A DNA stretch of 38,994 nt from Alphaproteobacteria bacterium (GTDB taxonomy: Bacteria; Pseudomonadota; Alphaproteobacteria; Rhizobiales; Devosiaceae): NCBI GenBank assembly GCA_018820005.1, contig JAHJOS010000659.1, positions 1-38,994 of the forward strand, given 5' to 3'. Each line of letters starts with the position of its first letter. Position 1 is the first letter of the stretch. This document shows, piece by piece, positions 33,412 through 38,994 of this stretch. The position numbers and the translations under genes were made by a program. Below the pieces are notes generated by a model, which saw only the letters and a list, made by a program, of their open reading frames with translations, was not told where the DNA came from and did not search any database.

Positions 33412-34992
33412 TCATACCCTGGCGAAGCTATTCCAAGGCAGTAATTCATCAATCCGGCTCTGCCTGTGGCCGTTGACGATGGCGATGAGCGTCGCAGTCA
33501 AATAGGTCAGCGGATCGACGGCATTGAGTTTGCAGGTCTCAACGAGCGAGGCGATGGTTGCCCAGTTCTCCGCTCCCGCATTATGCCCCGCGAAGAGCGC
33601 ATTCTTCCTGTTAAGGGCAATCGGCCTGATTGTCCGCTCAACGGTATTGTTGTCGATCTCGATACGACCGTCGATCAGGAATAGCTGCAGGCCATCCCAG
33701 TATTTGGCAATGTAGGCCAGTGCCTCGCCGAGTGGAGACTTCGTTGAAACGCGTGCGCGGTGATGGACAAGCCAGTCATGCAGGCCAGCGACGAGTGGCG
33801 CTGATCGTTCCTGCCGTCCAGCGAGACGAGCCTGCGGATCAAGGCCGCGCAGTTCGGCTTCGATGCGATACAGTTCGCCGATCCGCTTCACGCCATCCTC
33901 GGCAATCGGTGCTGACTCGTTGCGGGTGATCTCCACCAGCTTGCGCCGGGCATGCGCCCAGCAGTAGGCAAGCTGAATGTCTGGGCCGACACGCTCTGGT
34001 GCGATCAGCCTGTTGTATCCCGCATAGCCATCCACTTGCAGGATGCCGGAGAAGCCCTGCAGTATTCGTTCGGCATGAATGCCTCCCCGGCCAGGAGCAT
34101 AGGTGAAGGCAACACCTGGCGGAGCACCGCCGCCCCACGGGCGATCATCCCGCGCCAGCGCCCAGAAGTATCCGGTCTTCGTCTTGCGGGAGCCCGGATC
34201 GAGAACCGGGGCACGGGTCTCATCCATGAACAGCTTGGTTGAGCGCTTCAGGTCGGCGATCAACGCATCAAAGACGGGCCGCAGTTCATAGGCTGCCCGA
34301 CCGACCCAGTCGGCTAGCGTGGACCGGTCGAGGTCGATGCCCTGGCGGCTCATGATCTGAGCCTGGCGGTAAAGCGGAAGGTGATCGGCATACTTGGAGA
34401 CGAGAACATGCGCGACGGTGGCTTCCGTCGGCAGCCCAGCCTGGATCAGTCGTGCCGGAGCTGGAGCTTGAACGACACCGTCAGTGCAAGCACGGCACGC
34501 ATATTTGGGCCGCCGGGTGACGATCACGCGGAACTGTGCCGGGATCACGTCCATTCGCTCGGAGACATCCTCGCCAATGCAATGCAGACAACCGCCGCAG
34601 GCGCACGTCAGGCTTTCCGGCTCGATCACCTCTTCGACACGCGGGAGATGCTTCGGAAGGGAACCGCGATTGATCGCGCGTGGCTTGGCAATCCTGCTTC
34701 CAGCCGGAACGTCCGCCTCATCCTCGGCATGGATCACGGCCATAGCCGTCTCCAGGTCTTCCAGCGCCAGGTCGAATTGGTCCGGATCGGTCTTCTCGGA
34801 TTTGCGTCCGAAGGCTGCCTGCTTGAATGCTGCGACCAGCTTCTCAAGCCGTTCGATCCGCTCATCCTTGCGGGCGATATGTTCGTCCTTGCTGGCTATC
34901 GCGACATCCTTGGCCGCCTCGCGGGCCTGCGCCGCGATCAGCATCGCCTTCAGGGCGGCAATATCATCGGGAAAGTCGGCGGCATCAAGCAT
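33412..34992 (-). CDS. tnpC: IS66 transposase TnpC
   Basis: This 526-residue protein has an N-terminal coiled coil (about 25-60) and a zinc-finger region (CACGGCLHC...YACRAC). The DDE core follows, with Asp in LFMDETRAPVLD, Asp in LQVDGYAGYNRL and Glu in DNNTVERTIRP. The C-terminal tail ends with the IS66 LTYLTATLIAIVNGH signature. No frameshift is seen, so it should be active. Confidence 0.96.
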   Translation of the reverse strand: MLDAADFPDDIAALKAMLIAAQAREAAKDVAIASKDEHIARKDERIERLEKLVAAFKQAAFGRKSEKTDPDQFDLALEDLETAMAVIHAEDEADVPAGSRIAKPRAINRGSLPKHLPRVEEVIEPESLTCACGGCLHCIGEDVSERMDVIPAQFRVIVTRRPKYACRACTDGVVQAPAPARLIQAGLPTEATVAHVLVSKYADHLPLYRQAQIMSRQGIDLDRSTLADWVGRAAYELRPVFDALIADLKRSTKLFMDETRAPVLDPGSRKTKTGYFWALARDDRPWGGGAPPGVAFTYAPGRGGIHAERILQGFSGILQVDGYAGYNRLIAPERVGPDIQLAYCWAHARRKLVEITRNESAPIAEDGVKRIGELYRIEAELRGLDPQARLAGRQERSAPLVAGLHDWLVHHRARVSTKSPLGEALAYIAKYWDGLQLFLIDGRIEIDNNTVERTIRPIALNRKNALFAGHNAGAENWATIASLVETCKLNAVDPLTYLTATLIAIVNGHRQSRIDELLPWNSFARV

Positions 34993-35061
34993 GGCTGGAA
35001 GCTACCAAATCCGGAGCCGATTTGCCTTCGGAATTTACGGTGCTGAGTCATCGTGCCGCAG

Positions 35062-35415
35062 CTATTCGATGGCCTCTGGCGTCCTCGTCTGGATGGCATG
35101 AACCCGCCGCCAATCAAGGCCCGCGAACAGGGCTTCGAACTGGGCGTGGGTGAGCGTCATCAATCCATCTTTGATGCCTGGCCAAGTGAAGGTGTGCTCT
35201 TCTAGCCGTTTGTACGCCATGACGATCCCGGAGCCATCCCAGTAGATCAGCTTCAACCGGTCCGCCTTGCGGGACCGGAAGACAAAGACCGTTCCGGTGA
35301 ACGGGTCCTTGCGCAGTTCGTTCTTCACCAACGCCGCCAAGCCGTCATGACCCTTGCGGAAGTCTACGGGTTTGGTGGCCACCATGATCCGCACGCGGTT
35401 CGATGGAAAGATCAT
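35062..35415 (-). CDS. tnpB: IS66 accessory protein TnpB
   Basis: The 117-residue protein has VATKPVDFRKGHDGLAALV, VFVFRSRKADRLKLIYWDG and the end TLTHAQFEALFAGLDWRR, which define the IS66 Orf2 family. It is needed for transposition in IS66 elements. The start overlaps the tnpA stop by ATGA. Confidence 0.96.
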   Translation of the reverse strand: MIFPSNRVRIMVATKPVDFRKGHDGLAALVKNELRKDPFTGTVFVFRSRKADRLKLIYWDGSGIVMAYKRLEEHTFTWPGIKDGLMTLTHAQFEALFAGLDWRRVHAIQTRTPEAIE

Positions 35416-35828
35416 GTCGCTGCCGCCAGGGCGCGAGCGATAGCTGCGATCCGGGACGCCGACGCGCCTTCCTCAAGACGGATCGTAACTGGACCCACGA
35501 CGATCTCGGCGCGGGAAGCGGCCTTGACGGTCTGCGGCTCCGGCGCTGGAGCATCAACAACGATGGCCGCAAACTCGACTGCGTCTTCCGGCTCGGGCAA
35601 CACCAGCTTGCCCTGCCGAGCCAACGTCCGCCACGATGACAGGTAATTGGCCTTCAGCCCGTAGCGTCCTGCTACTTCGTTCACGGTTACGCCTGGTCTC
35701 AAGCTCTCCGAAACGATCCGTGCCTTGACCTCATCGGGGCCATTGGCGATGGGCCTCACGGCTGCTCCGCCGCGTTGTGAGAACCTCCAACGTAGACTCC
35801 ATGGAGAAACTCCTTGTCGCTCATCCAT
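35412..35828 (-). CDS. tnpA: IS66 accessory protein TnpA
   Basis: The 138-residue protein carries a helix-turn-helix (RPGVTVNEVAGRYGLKANYL, then SSWRTLARQGKL) typical of IS66 Orf1. It is the first gene after the right inverted repeat. Confidence 0.93.
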   Translation of the reverse strand: MDERQGVSPWSLRWRFSQRGGAAVRPIANGPDEVKARIVSESLRPGVTVNEVAGRYGLKANYLSSWRTLARQGKLVLPEPEDAVEFAAIVVDAPAPEPQTVKAASRAEIVVGPVTIRLEEGASASRIAAIARALAAAT

Positions 35829-35886
35829 GGAAACTCGATCACAGATCAGGCAGCGGCTGCCAATGTGGGGGCGGAACAGCGCTTAC

Positions 35887-35894
35887 GAATAGAC
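35887..35894. repeat. IS66 target-site duplication, right copy
   Basis: GAATAGAC, identical to 32897-32904, abuts the right end of the element. Confidence 0.93.
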
Positions 35895-36188
35895 TTGGCC
35901 TTCCAGCAGTGGAAAGAGCGACTCAAAGATCACTGCATCCCCATCCATCCGGTAATGCCCCAAGACTCGAGACCGCCCTGCGCAACACTGGGATTGCGGA
36001 CCGACAAAGATCGACAACCTGTCTGCCGGCGGGCGCGCATCGGTGCTGTCCAAGTGCAGAATGATCTGATGCTCGCCACTGGCGGGCAGGACAAGGTCGC
36101 CCCCTGCAGAGAGGGCGATCTGAGGCAAAACCGCCGGCATCGTGGTCGCCAGACAGACCAGCCAAGCCGTCAGGCGACCACGCACCAT
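35887..36188 (-). pseudogene. 5' part of IS66-split secreted protein gene
   Basis: The gene starts at ATG 36188, three bases after the stop of the upstream gene, and encodes a signal peptide (MVRGRLTAWLVCLATTMPAV) and GGDLVLPASGEHQIIL. The frame reaches LLEGQVYS, where it enters the IS66 end and stops at once (TAA). Codon phase is kept across the duplication, so 98 codons here plus 266 in the 3' part restore the original gene. The truncated 101-residue product may be exported but is unlikely to work. Confidence 0.85.
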
Positions 36189-36191
36189 GGC

Positions 36192-37424
36192 TCACTTGCC
36201 TTCCCAGTATTGCGGGAAGTCGAACTCGGCCACCAGATTGTGCAGGCGGTTCGGGAACCCGGCAAAGTTGGAGTCCATGTTCAGGCTGCCGGTATAAATG
36301 TCGCGGGTCAGCGAGACAAAGAAGTTTTCGCCAAGGTTGGCGATTTGCAGCGACATACCGTCGAACATTATCGCCTTGCCGGTGTCGCCGACCGGCATCA
36401 GCGGCATGGTGTCCACTTTTCCGCCGTCCGGCAGATCGCCCTTGGTGTAGGTCTGCGCGCCGCTCAGTCTGGCAACCGGGATGATATGCGGCGACCGGCT
36501 GTTGCTGGTCAGGAACAGCGTGTCTTCGCCGTCCAATTTGTAGCTCAGCATGTCCAGCGGCTGGCCATTGCCGTAGTCCATGATCGTGCGCGCCGAGATC
36601 TTGGCGCCGTCCACGATCTCGTCAAGGTCGATCAACACGATCGGACTGCAGGTATAGGCAGCCACAAGCGTCGGTTTCCCGTCAACCTGCTGAATGGACA
36701 TCGCCCGGATCGGGGCGCGGGTTTCGAACTGATCGTGCGAGATATGGTACATCTCGACATTTGCGGCCGACTGATCCTCTGTGAAAGGGTAAGGCATGCG
36801 ACGCAGGGTCGACAGGAAGTTGTCAAAGGCCACGCCCGAAACGAACAGCTCGCCCTCGTGGTATTCCATGTCCATGATCGCCAGCGAACTCAGCGTGATG
36901 TTGCCCTTTGCCTCGTCACGCACGAGCGGTGGCATCTGGCCAAGGCCTCGCGGGCGAAAGGTGGTTTCCTGATCGGGAAAGTGGTCCAGCATCTGCTTGT
37001 GCGACGGCAAGGCAGCCAGATCGACGATGTCGATGCTGCCGGACTGGGACACCCGAACAATCGCCGGTGCGGATTCGAAATTGCCGATCCGGGTGACCGA
37101 AATGTAAATCTCGGCGCTGATTGGATGCACGGCCATGTCGTTGATCGCCAGCGCGCTGGACGGAATGCCTAGGGCATCGGCGATCTTCACGTCGATATCA
37201 CCGATATTCACCGGTGCGATCTGCGCCGGTGCGGCGGCGACCTTCATCTCGAAGGCAAAGATGGCACCGGAGTAGTTATCGCCGACAAACAAGGTACCGT
37301 CGTCCGCAAATTCCAGCGCTCCAGCAAATCTCAGGTCTGTTTCGGCGGACTGCGCGGTTGTTGCCGCACCGAGCGGAAGGGTCGCCGCAACAGCGGCCAA
37401 CACGGTTGTTCTAAGGGATCTCAT
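36192..37424 (-). CDS. secreted beta-propeller-like protein
   Basis: The 410-residue protein begins with a signal peptide (MRSLRTTVLAAVAATLPLGA, cut near AQSAE). Repeated blade-like strands follow (ALEFADDGTLFVGDNYSGAI; MAVHPISAEIYISVTR; LAIMDMEYHEGELFVSGVAF; LDMLSYKLDGEDTLFLTSNS). I do not recognise a named family. The start is ATG 37424 with AGGAA upstream. It forms a two-gene unit with the split Ig-like gene and is divergent from lysR, which probably controls it. Confidence 0.75.
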   Translation of the reverse strand: MRSLRTTVLAAVAATLPLGAATTAQSAETDLRFAGALEFADDGTLFVGDNYSGAIFAFEMKVAAAPAQIAPVNIGDIDVKIADALGIPSSALAINDMAVHPISAEIYISVTRIGNFESAPAIVRVSQSGSIDIVDLAALPSHKQMLDHFPDQETTFRPRGLGQMPPLVRDEAKGNITLSSLAIMDMEYHEGELFVSGVAFDNFLSTLRRMPYPFTEDQSAANVEMYHISHDQFETRAPIRAMSIQQVDGKPTLVAAYTCSPIVLIDLDEIVDGAKISARTIMDYGNGQPLDMLSYKLDGEDTLFLTSNSRSPHIIPVARLSGAQTYTKGDLPDGGKVDTMPLMPVGDTGKAIMFDGMSLQIANLGENFFVSLTRDIYTGSLNMDSNFAGFPNRLHNLVAEFDFPQYWEGK

Positions 37425-37476
37425 ATCTGGGTTCCTCGGGTTTAAAGCGTCCATACATCCAGATTAGCCCTAGGGG

Positions 37477-37507
37477 TATAATTCATCTATTGTGCGTTTT
37501 CAGCACA
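37477..37507. promoter_or_regulatory. divergent lysR promoter with LysR-type box
   Basis: TATAAT (37477-37482) is a consensus -10 for lysR. On the opposite strand TATACC with CTGAAA 17 bases upstream could serve the secreted-protein operon. TGTGC (37491-37495) and GCACA (37503-37507) form an inverted repeat containing T-N11-A, the LysR-family binding form. Confidence 0.6.
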
Positions 37508-37529
37508 CACTGATTGGGCAGGCAGAACA

Positions 37530-38414
37530 ATGATCGATCACCTCAAGCAGATGGCCGTCTTCGCACGCGTGGTTGACGAAGGGTCGTTTCGCGCAGCGGC
37601 CAAAGTCTTTGGTTTGTCCCCGTCTAGGGTCAGCAATATGGTCTCGGAACTTGAACACTTTCTTGGCACCACGCTTTTGTACCGCACGACCCGCATGATC
37701 GCCCTGACCAACGAGGGCCGGATGTTCTATGGCCGCGTGGTCGACATGCTGAGGAGCGCCGAAAGCGGCCTGAACGAATTGAACGCCCTGTCGCTTGATT
37801 CCGTCGGGGCGTTGCGCATTTCCTTGCCTGCCTTTCTTGCTGGCGGGCCTTTGACCACGGCGGTCGCCTCGTTCGCCAAGCTACACCCAAACGTCGCCTT
37901 TTCGATCGTCTACAGTGACAATCGTTTTGGACTGGTCGAGGATGGGTTTGACATAAATGTCCGCGTTGGCTGGCTTGACGACAGTTCGATGATGTCGCGC
38001 AAACTGGCGGACGGGGAACGCGTGCTTGTCGCGGGCACCGGATATGCTGCCAAAAGACCGGGGCCGCAGCATCTCAAGGACCTTGAGGATTGGGACTGGA
38101 TCCACTACAAAAACCGGTCCGATACGGTGACCTCCACCGGCCCAAGCGGCACGCAAGAATGCATTGCGGGATATTCCCGGATCGAGGTCGACAGCATCGA
38201 CGCGTTGTATCACCTTGCGATTCAGGATGCGGGCGCAACGATCCTGCCATCGTTCCTGGCAAAGCGGGGTGAAGAGGCTGGCAAACTGGTCCGCCTGTTG
38301 CCCGACTGGACACTGCGCCCGCTTGGGATCTATGCTGTCTGGCCCGACAAATCCCGACGCGAGAGCCTGACGCTGTTGTTCGTCAGATATCTGGCCGAAC
38401 AGGACCTGTGCTAA
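37530..38414 (+). CDS. LysR-family transcriptional regulator
   Basis: The 294-residue regulator has the LysR helix-turn-helix (MAVFARVVDEGSFRAAAKVF, then LSPSRVSNMVSELE, LGTTLLYRTTR). The effector domain (GALRISLPAFLAGGPL; VEDGFDINVRVGWLDDSSM) is of the CrgA/DsdC-like type seen in many proteobacterial LysR proteins. It is divergent from the secreted-protein unit. The effector is unknown. Confidence 0.92.
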   Translation: MIDHLKQMAVFARVVDEGSFRAAAKVFGLSPSRVSNMVSELEHFLGTTLLYRTTRMIALTNEGRMFYGRVVDMLRSAESGLNELNALSLDSVGALRISLPAFLAGGPLTTAVASFAKLHPNVAFSIVYSDNRFGLVEDGFDINVRVGWLDDSSMMSRKLADGERVLVAGTGYAAKRPGPQHLKDLEDWDWIHYKNRSDTVTSTGPSGTQECIAGYSRIEVDSIDALYHLAIQDAGATILPSFLAKRGEEAGKLVRLLPDWTLRPLGIYAVWPDKSRRESLTLLFVRYLAEQDLC

Positions 38415-38464
38415 GAAGGCGAAATGTCGGATCAAGGGCCGACCAGGTCAAAGCTTGCCGCTGT

Positions 38465-38546
38465 TCGCCCATGCGTTGCTCGTCGCGCGCCTTCATCATC
38501 TCGCTGACCAAGGAGACAGACGTGGTGAAGCCGACCGCCATACGTT
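38465..38546 (-). pseudogene. IS21 helper ATPase IstB, internal fragment
   Basis: The minus-strand reading ERMAVGFTTSVSLVSEMMKA followed by RDEQRM matches the region of IstB just after its Walker A segment. Flanking parts of the gene are missing on both sides. Downstream sequence to the lysR stop is not recognisable. Confidence 0.65.
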
Positions 38547-38588
38547 CCATTGAGAGCTGACCGGCGTTTCCACCGAGAACTGACCCGC
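38547..38588. repeat. IS21-type terminal repeats
   Basis: Two similar units, CCATTGAGAGCTGACCGG (38547-38564) and CCACCGAGAACTGACCCG (38570-38587), lie in tandem. Multiple short terminal repeats of this kind are usual at IS21-family ends. They separate the istA tail from the istB fragment, which is not the normal istA-istB order, so rearrangement or a nested element is likely. Confidence 0.6.
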
Positions 38589-38594
38589 CTTTGG

Positions 38595-38994
38595 CTAGAC
38601 GAGTGCCAGGATATCGACCATCTCTCGATCGCCACCCGGCTTCTTGAGCAGGTATTGCTGCAAGGTCCGGAATGCATCGGGAAGCTCAATGAACGGTGCG
38701 CCGTTACGAAGAGCACCAGGCTTACGCTGCACCACCGCCAGATAGTGACGCCAGTCGTAGATGGTCTGACCCGGCCGATCATGGGACCGATCTATGACGC
38801 GGCGGTGCTCGCAAACGATCTGGCCTTCTGCGGCGACCACGACACGATCCGGATAGACCCGGAGGCTCACCGGTCGATTGGCGAAGGATGCCGGAACGCT
38901 GTAGCGATTGCGCTCCAGATGCACGAGGCAGGTGGGCGTGACCCGCTTCGTATATTCGACGAACCCGTCGAACGGCCTGGAGAGCGCCATGAGA
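38595..38994 (-). pseudogene. istA: IS21-family transposase IstA, C-terminal part, truncated at both ends
   Basis: The frame open from the window edge to TAG 38595 reads FDGFVEYTKRVTPTCLVHLE, NRYSVPASF, PGQTIYDWRHYLAVVQRKPG and MVDILALV. This is the beta-barrel region and the following part of IstA transposases. Full-length IstA continues some 30-50 residues past this point, so the 3' end is lost. The 5' end lies outside the window. Confidence 0.85.

Larger units (their letters stand above)
32905..35886 (-). mobile_element. complete IS66-family element with a VOC passenger gene
   Basis: The 2982-bp element is bounded by inverted ends that start GTAAGCG. The left reads GTAAGCGGTGTCCC and the right GTAAGCGCTGTTCC, agreeing at 12 of 14 positions. 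It contains tnpA, tnpB and tnpC in the usual order plus a glyoxalase-like gene after tnpC. Flanking 8-bp duplications and intact reading frames indicate a recent, probably still mobile insertion. It split a secreted-protein gene. Confidence 0.93.

Noticed and set aside
35814-37172. 452-codon plus-strand open frame across the IS66 right end and the beta-propeller-like gene
   Set aside because: It spans an insertion junction and runs antisense to a signal-peptide-bearing protein with a good ribosome site.
1-38994. CRISPR array, tRNA, rRNA or prophage
   Set aside because: No regularly spaced direct repeats, cloverleaf-type sequences, rRNA signatures or phage structural genes were seen.

Overview
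This window is a 39 kb accessory catabolic region. Gene families, coding style and IS types suggest an alphaproteobacterium, probably Rhizobiales or a relative; no rRNA or housekeeping gene is present to fix the taxon. An IS3 transposase remnant lies at the left edge and IS21 remnants at the right edge. A complete IS66 element sits inside the right part.

Region 1 (about 0.5-9.8 kb) has a nine-gene minus-strand unit: TRAP transporter (dctP, dctQ, dctM), ABM-fold protein, metallo-beta-lactamase-fold lactonase, 3-oxo-tetronate kinase-like (OtnK/DUF1537), 3-oxo-tetronate 4-phosphate decarboxylase-like (OtnC), isopropylmalate/tartrate dehydrogenase-like, and carboxymuconolactone decarboxylase-like. 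A Gfo/Idh/MocA dehydrogenase and a GntR regulator are transcribed divergently. The likely role is uptake and degradation of a C4 sugar acid or its lactone (or a branched analogue) to triose phosphate.

Region 2 (10.0-22.8 kb) is a LacI-controlled sugar module on the minus strand: an APH-like kinase, an enolase paralogue with altered active-site residues, an FAH-family hydrolase, an SDR, a XylD-type aldonate dehydratase, a 2-keto-3-deoxy-fuconate-dehydrogenase-like SDR, a glucose/xylose-type ABC transporter (SBP, two permeases, ATPase) and a XylB-like aldose dehydrogenase. lacI is divergent, with a 13-bp-arm inverted repeat between it and the kinase. Most of the set fits the non-phosphorylative route aldose -> aldonate -> 2-keto-3-deoxyaldonate -> 2,4-diketo acid -> pyruvate + hydroxyacid. 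The kinase and the enolase-like protein are not part of any version of that route I know, and they are the best candidate for an undescribed biochemical step.

Region 3 (23.5-31.9 kb) holds an SDR, a LigF-like glutathione S-transferase, an aldehyde dehydrogenase and a second TRAP transporter on the minus strand. A divergent GntR regulator and a tandem-OsmC protein follow. Repeated GGGATCCC palindromes lie in the shared promoter. The set suggests glutathione-dependent breakdown of an aromatic ether or another electrophilic substrate, but the substrate is unknown.

Region 4 (32.1-39.0 kb) has a LysR regulator divergent from a two-gene unit: a secreted beta-propeller-like protein and a secreted Ig-like protein. 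The second gene is split by the IS66 element (32905-35886). The element is flanked by an 8-bp target duplication and carries a glyoxalase-like (VOC) passenger gene after tnpC. Removing the element and one duplication restores one 364-residue reading frame.

Two themes recur. Genes are tightly coupled by ATGA or GTGA stop-start overlaps. In all three transporter operons an mRNA hairpin lies just after the solute-binding-protein gene.
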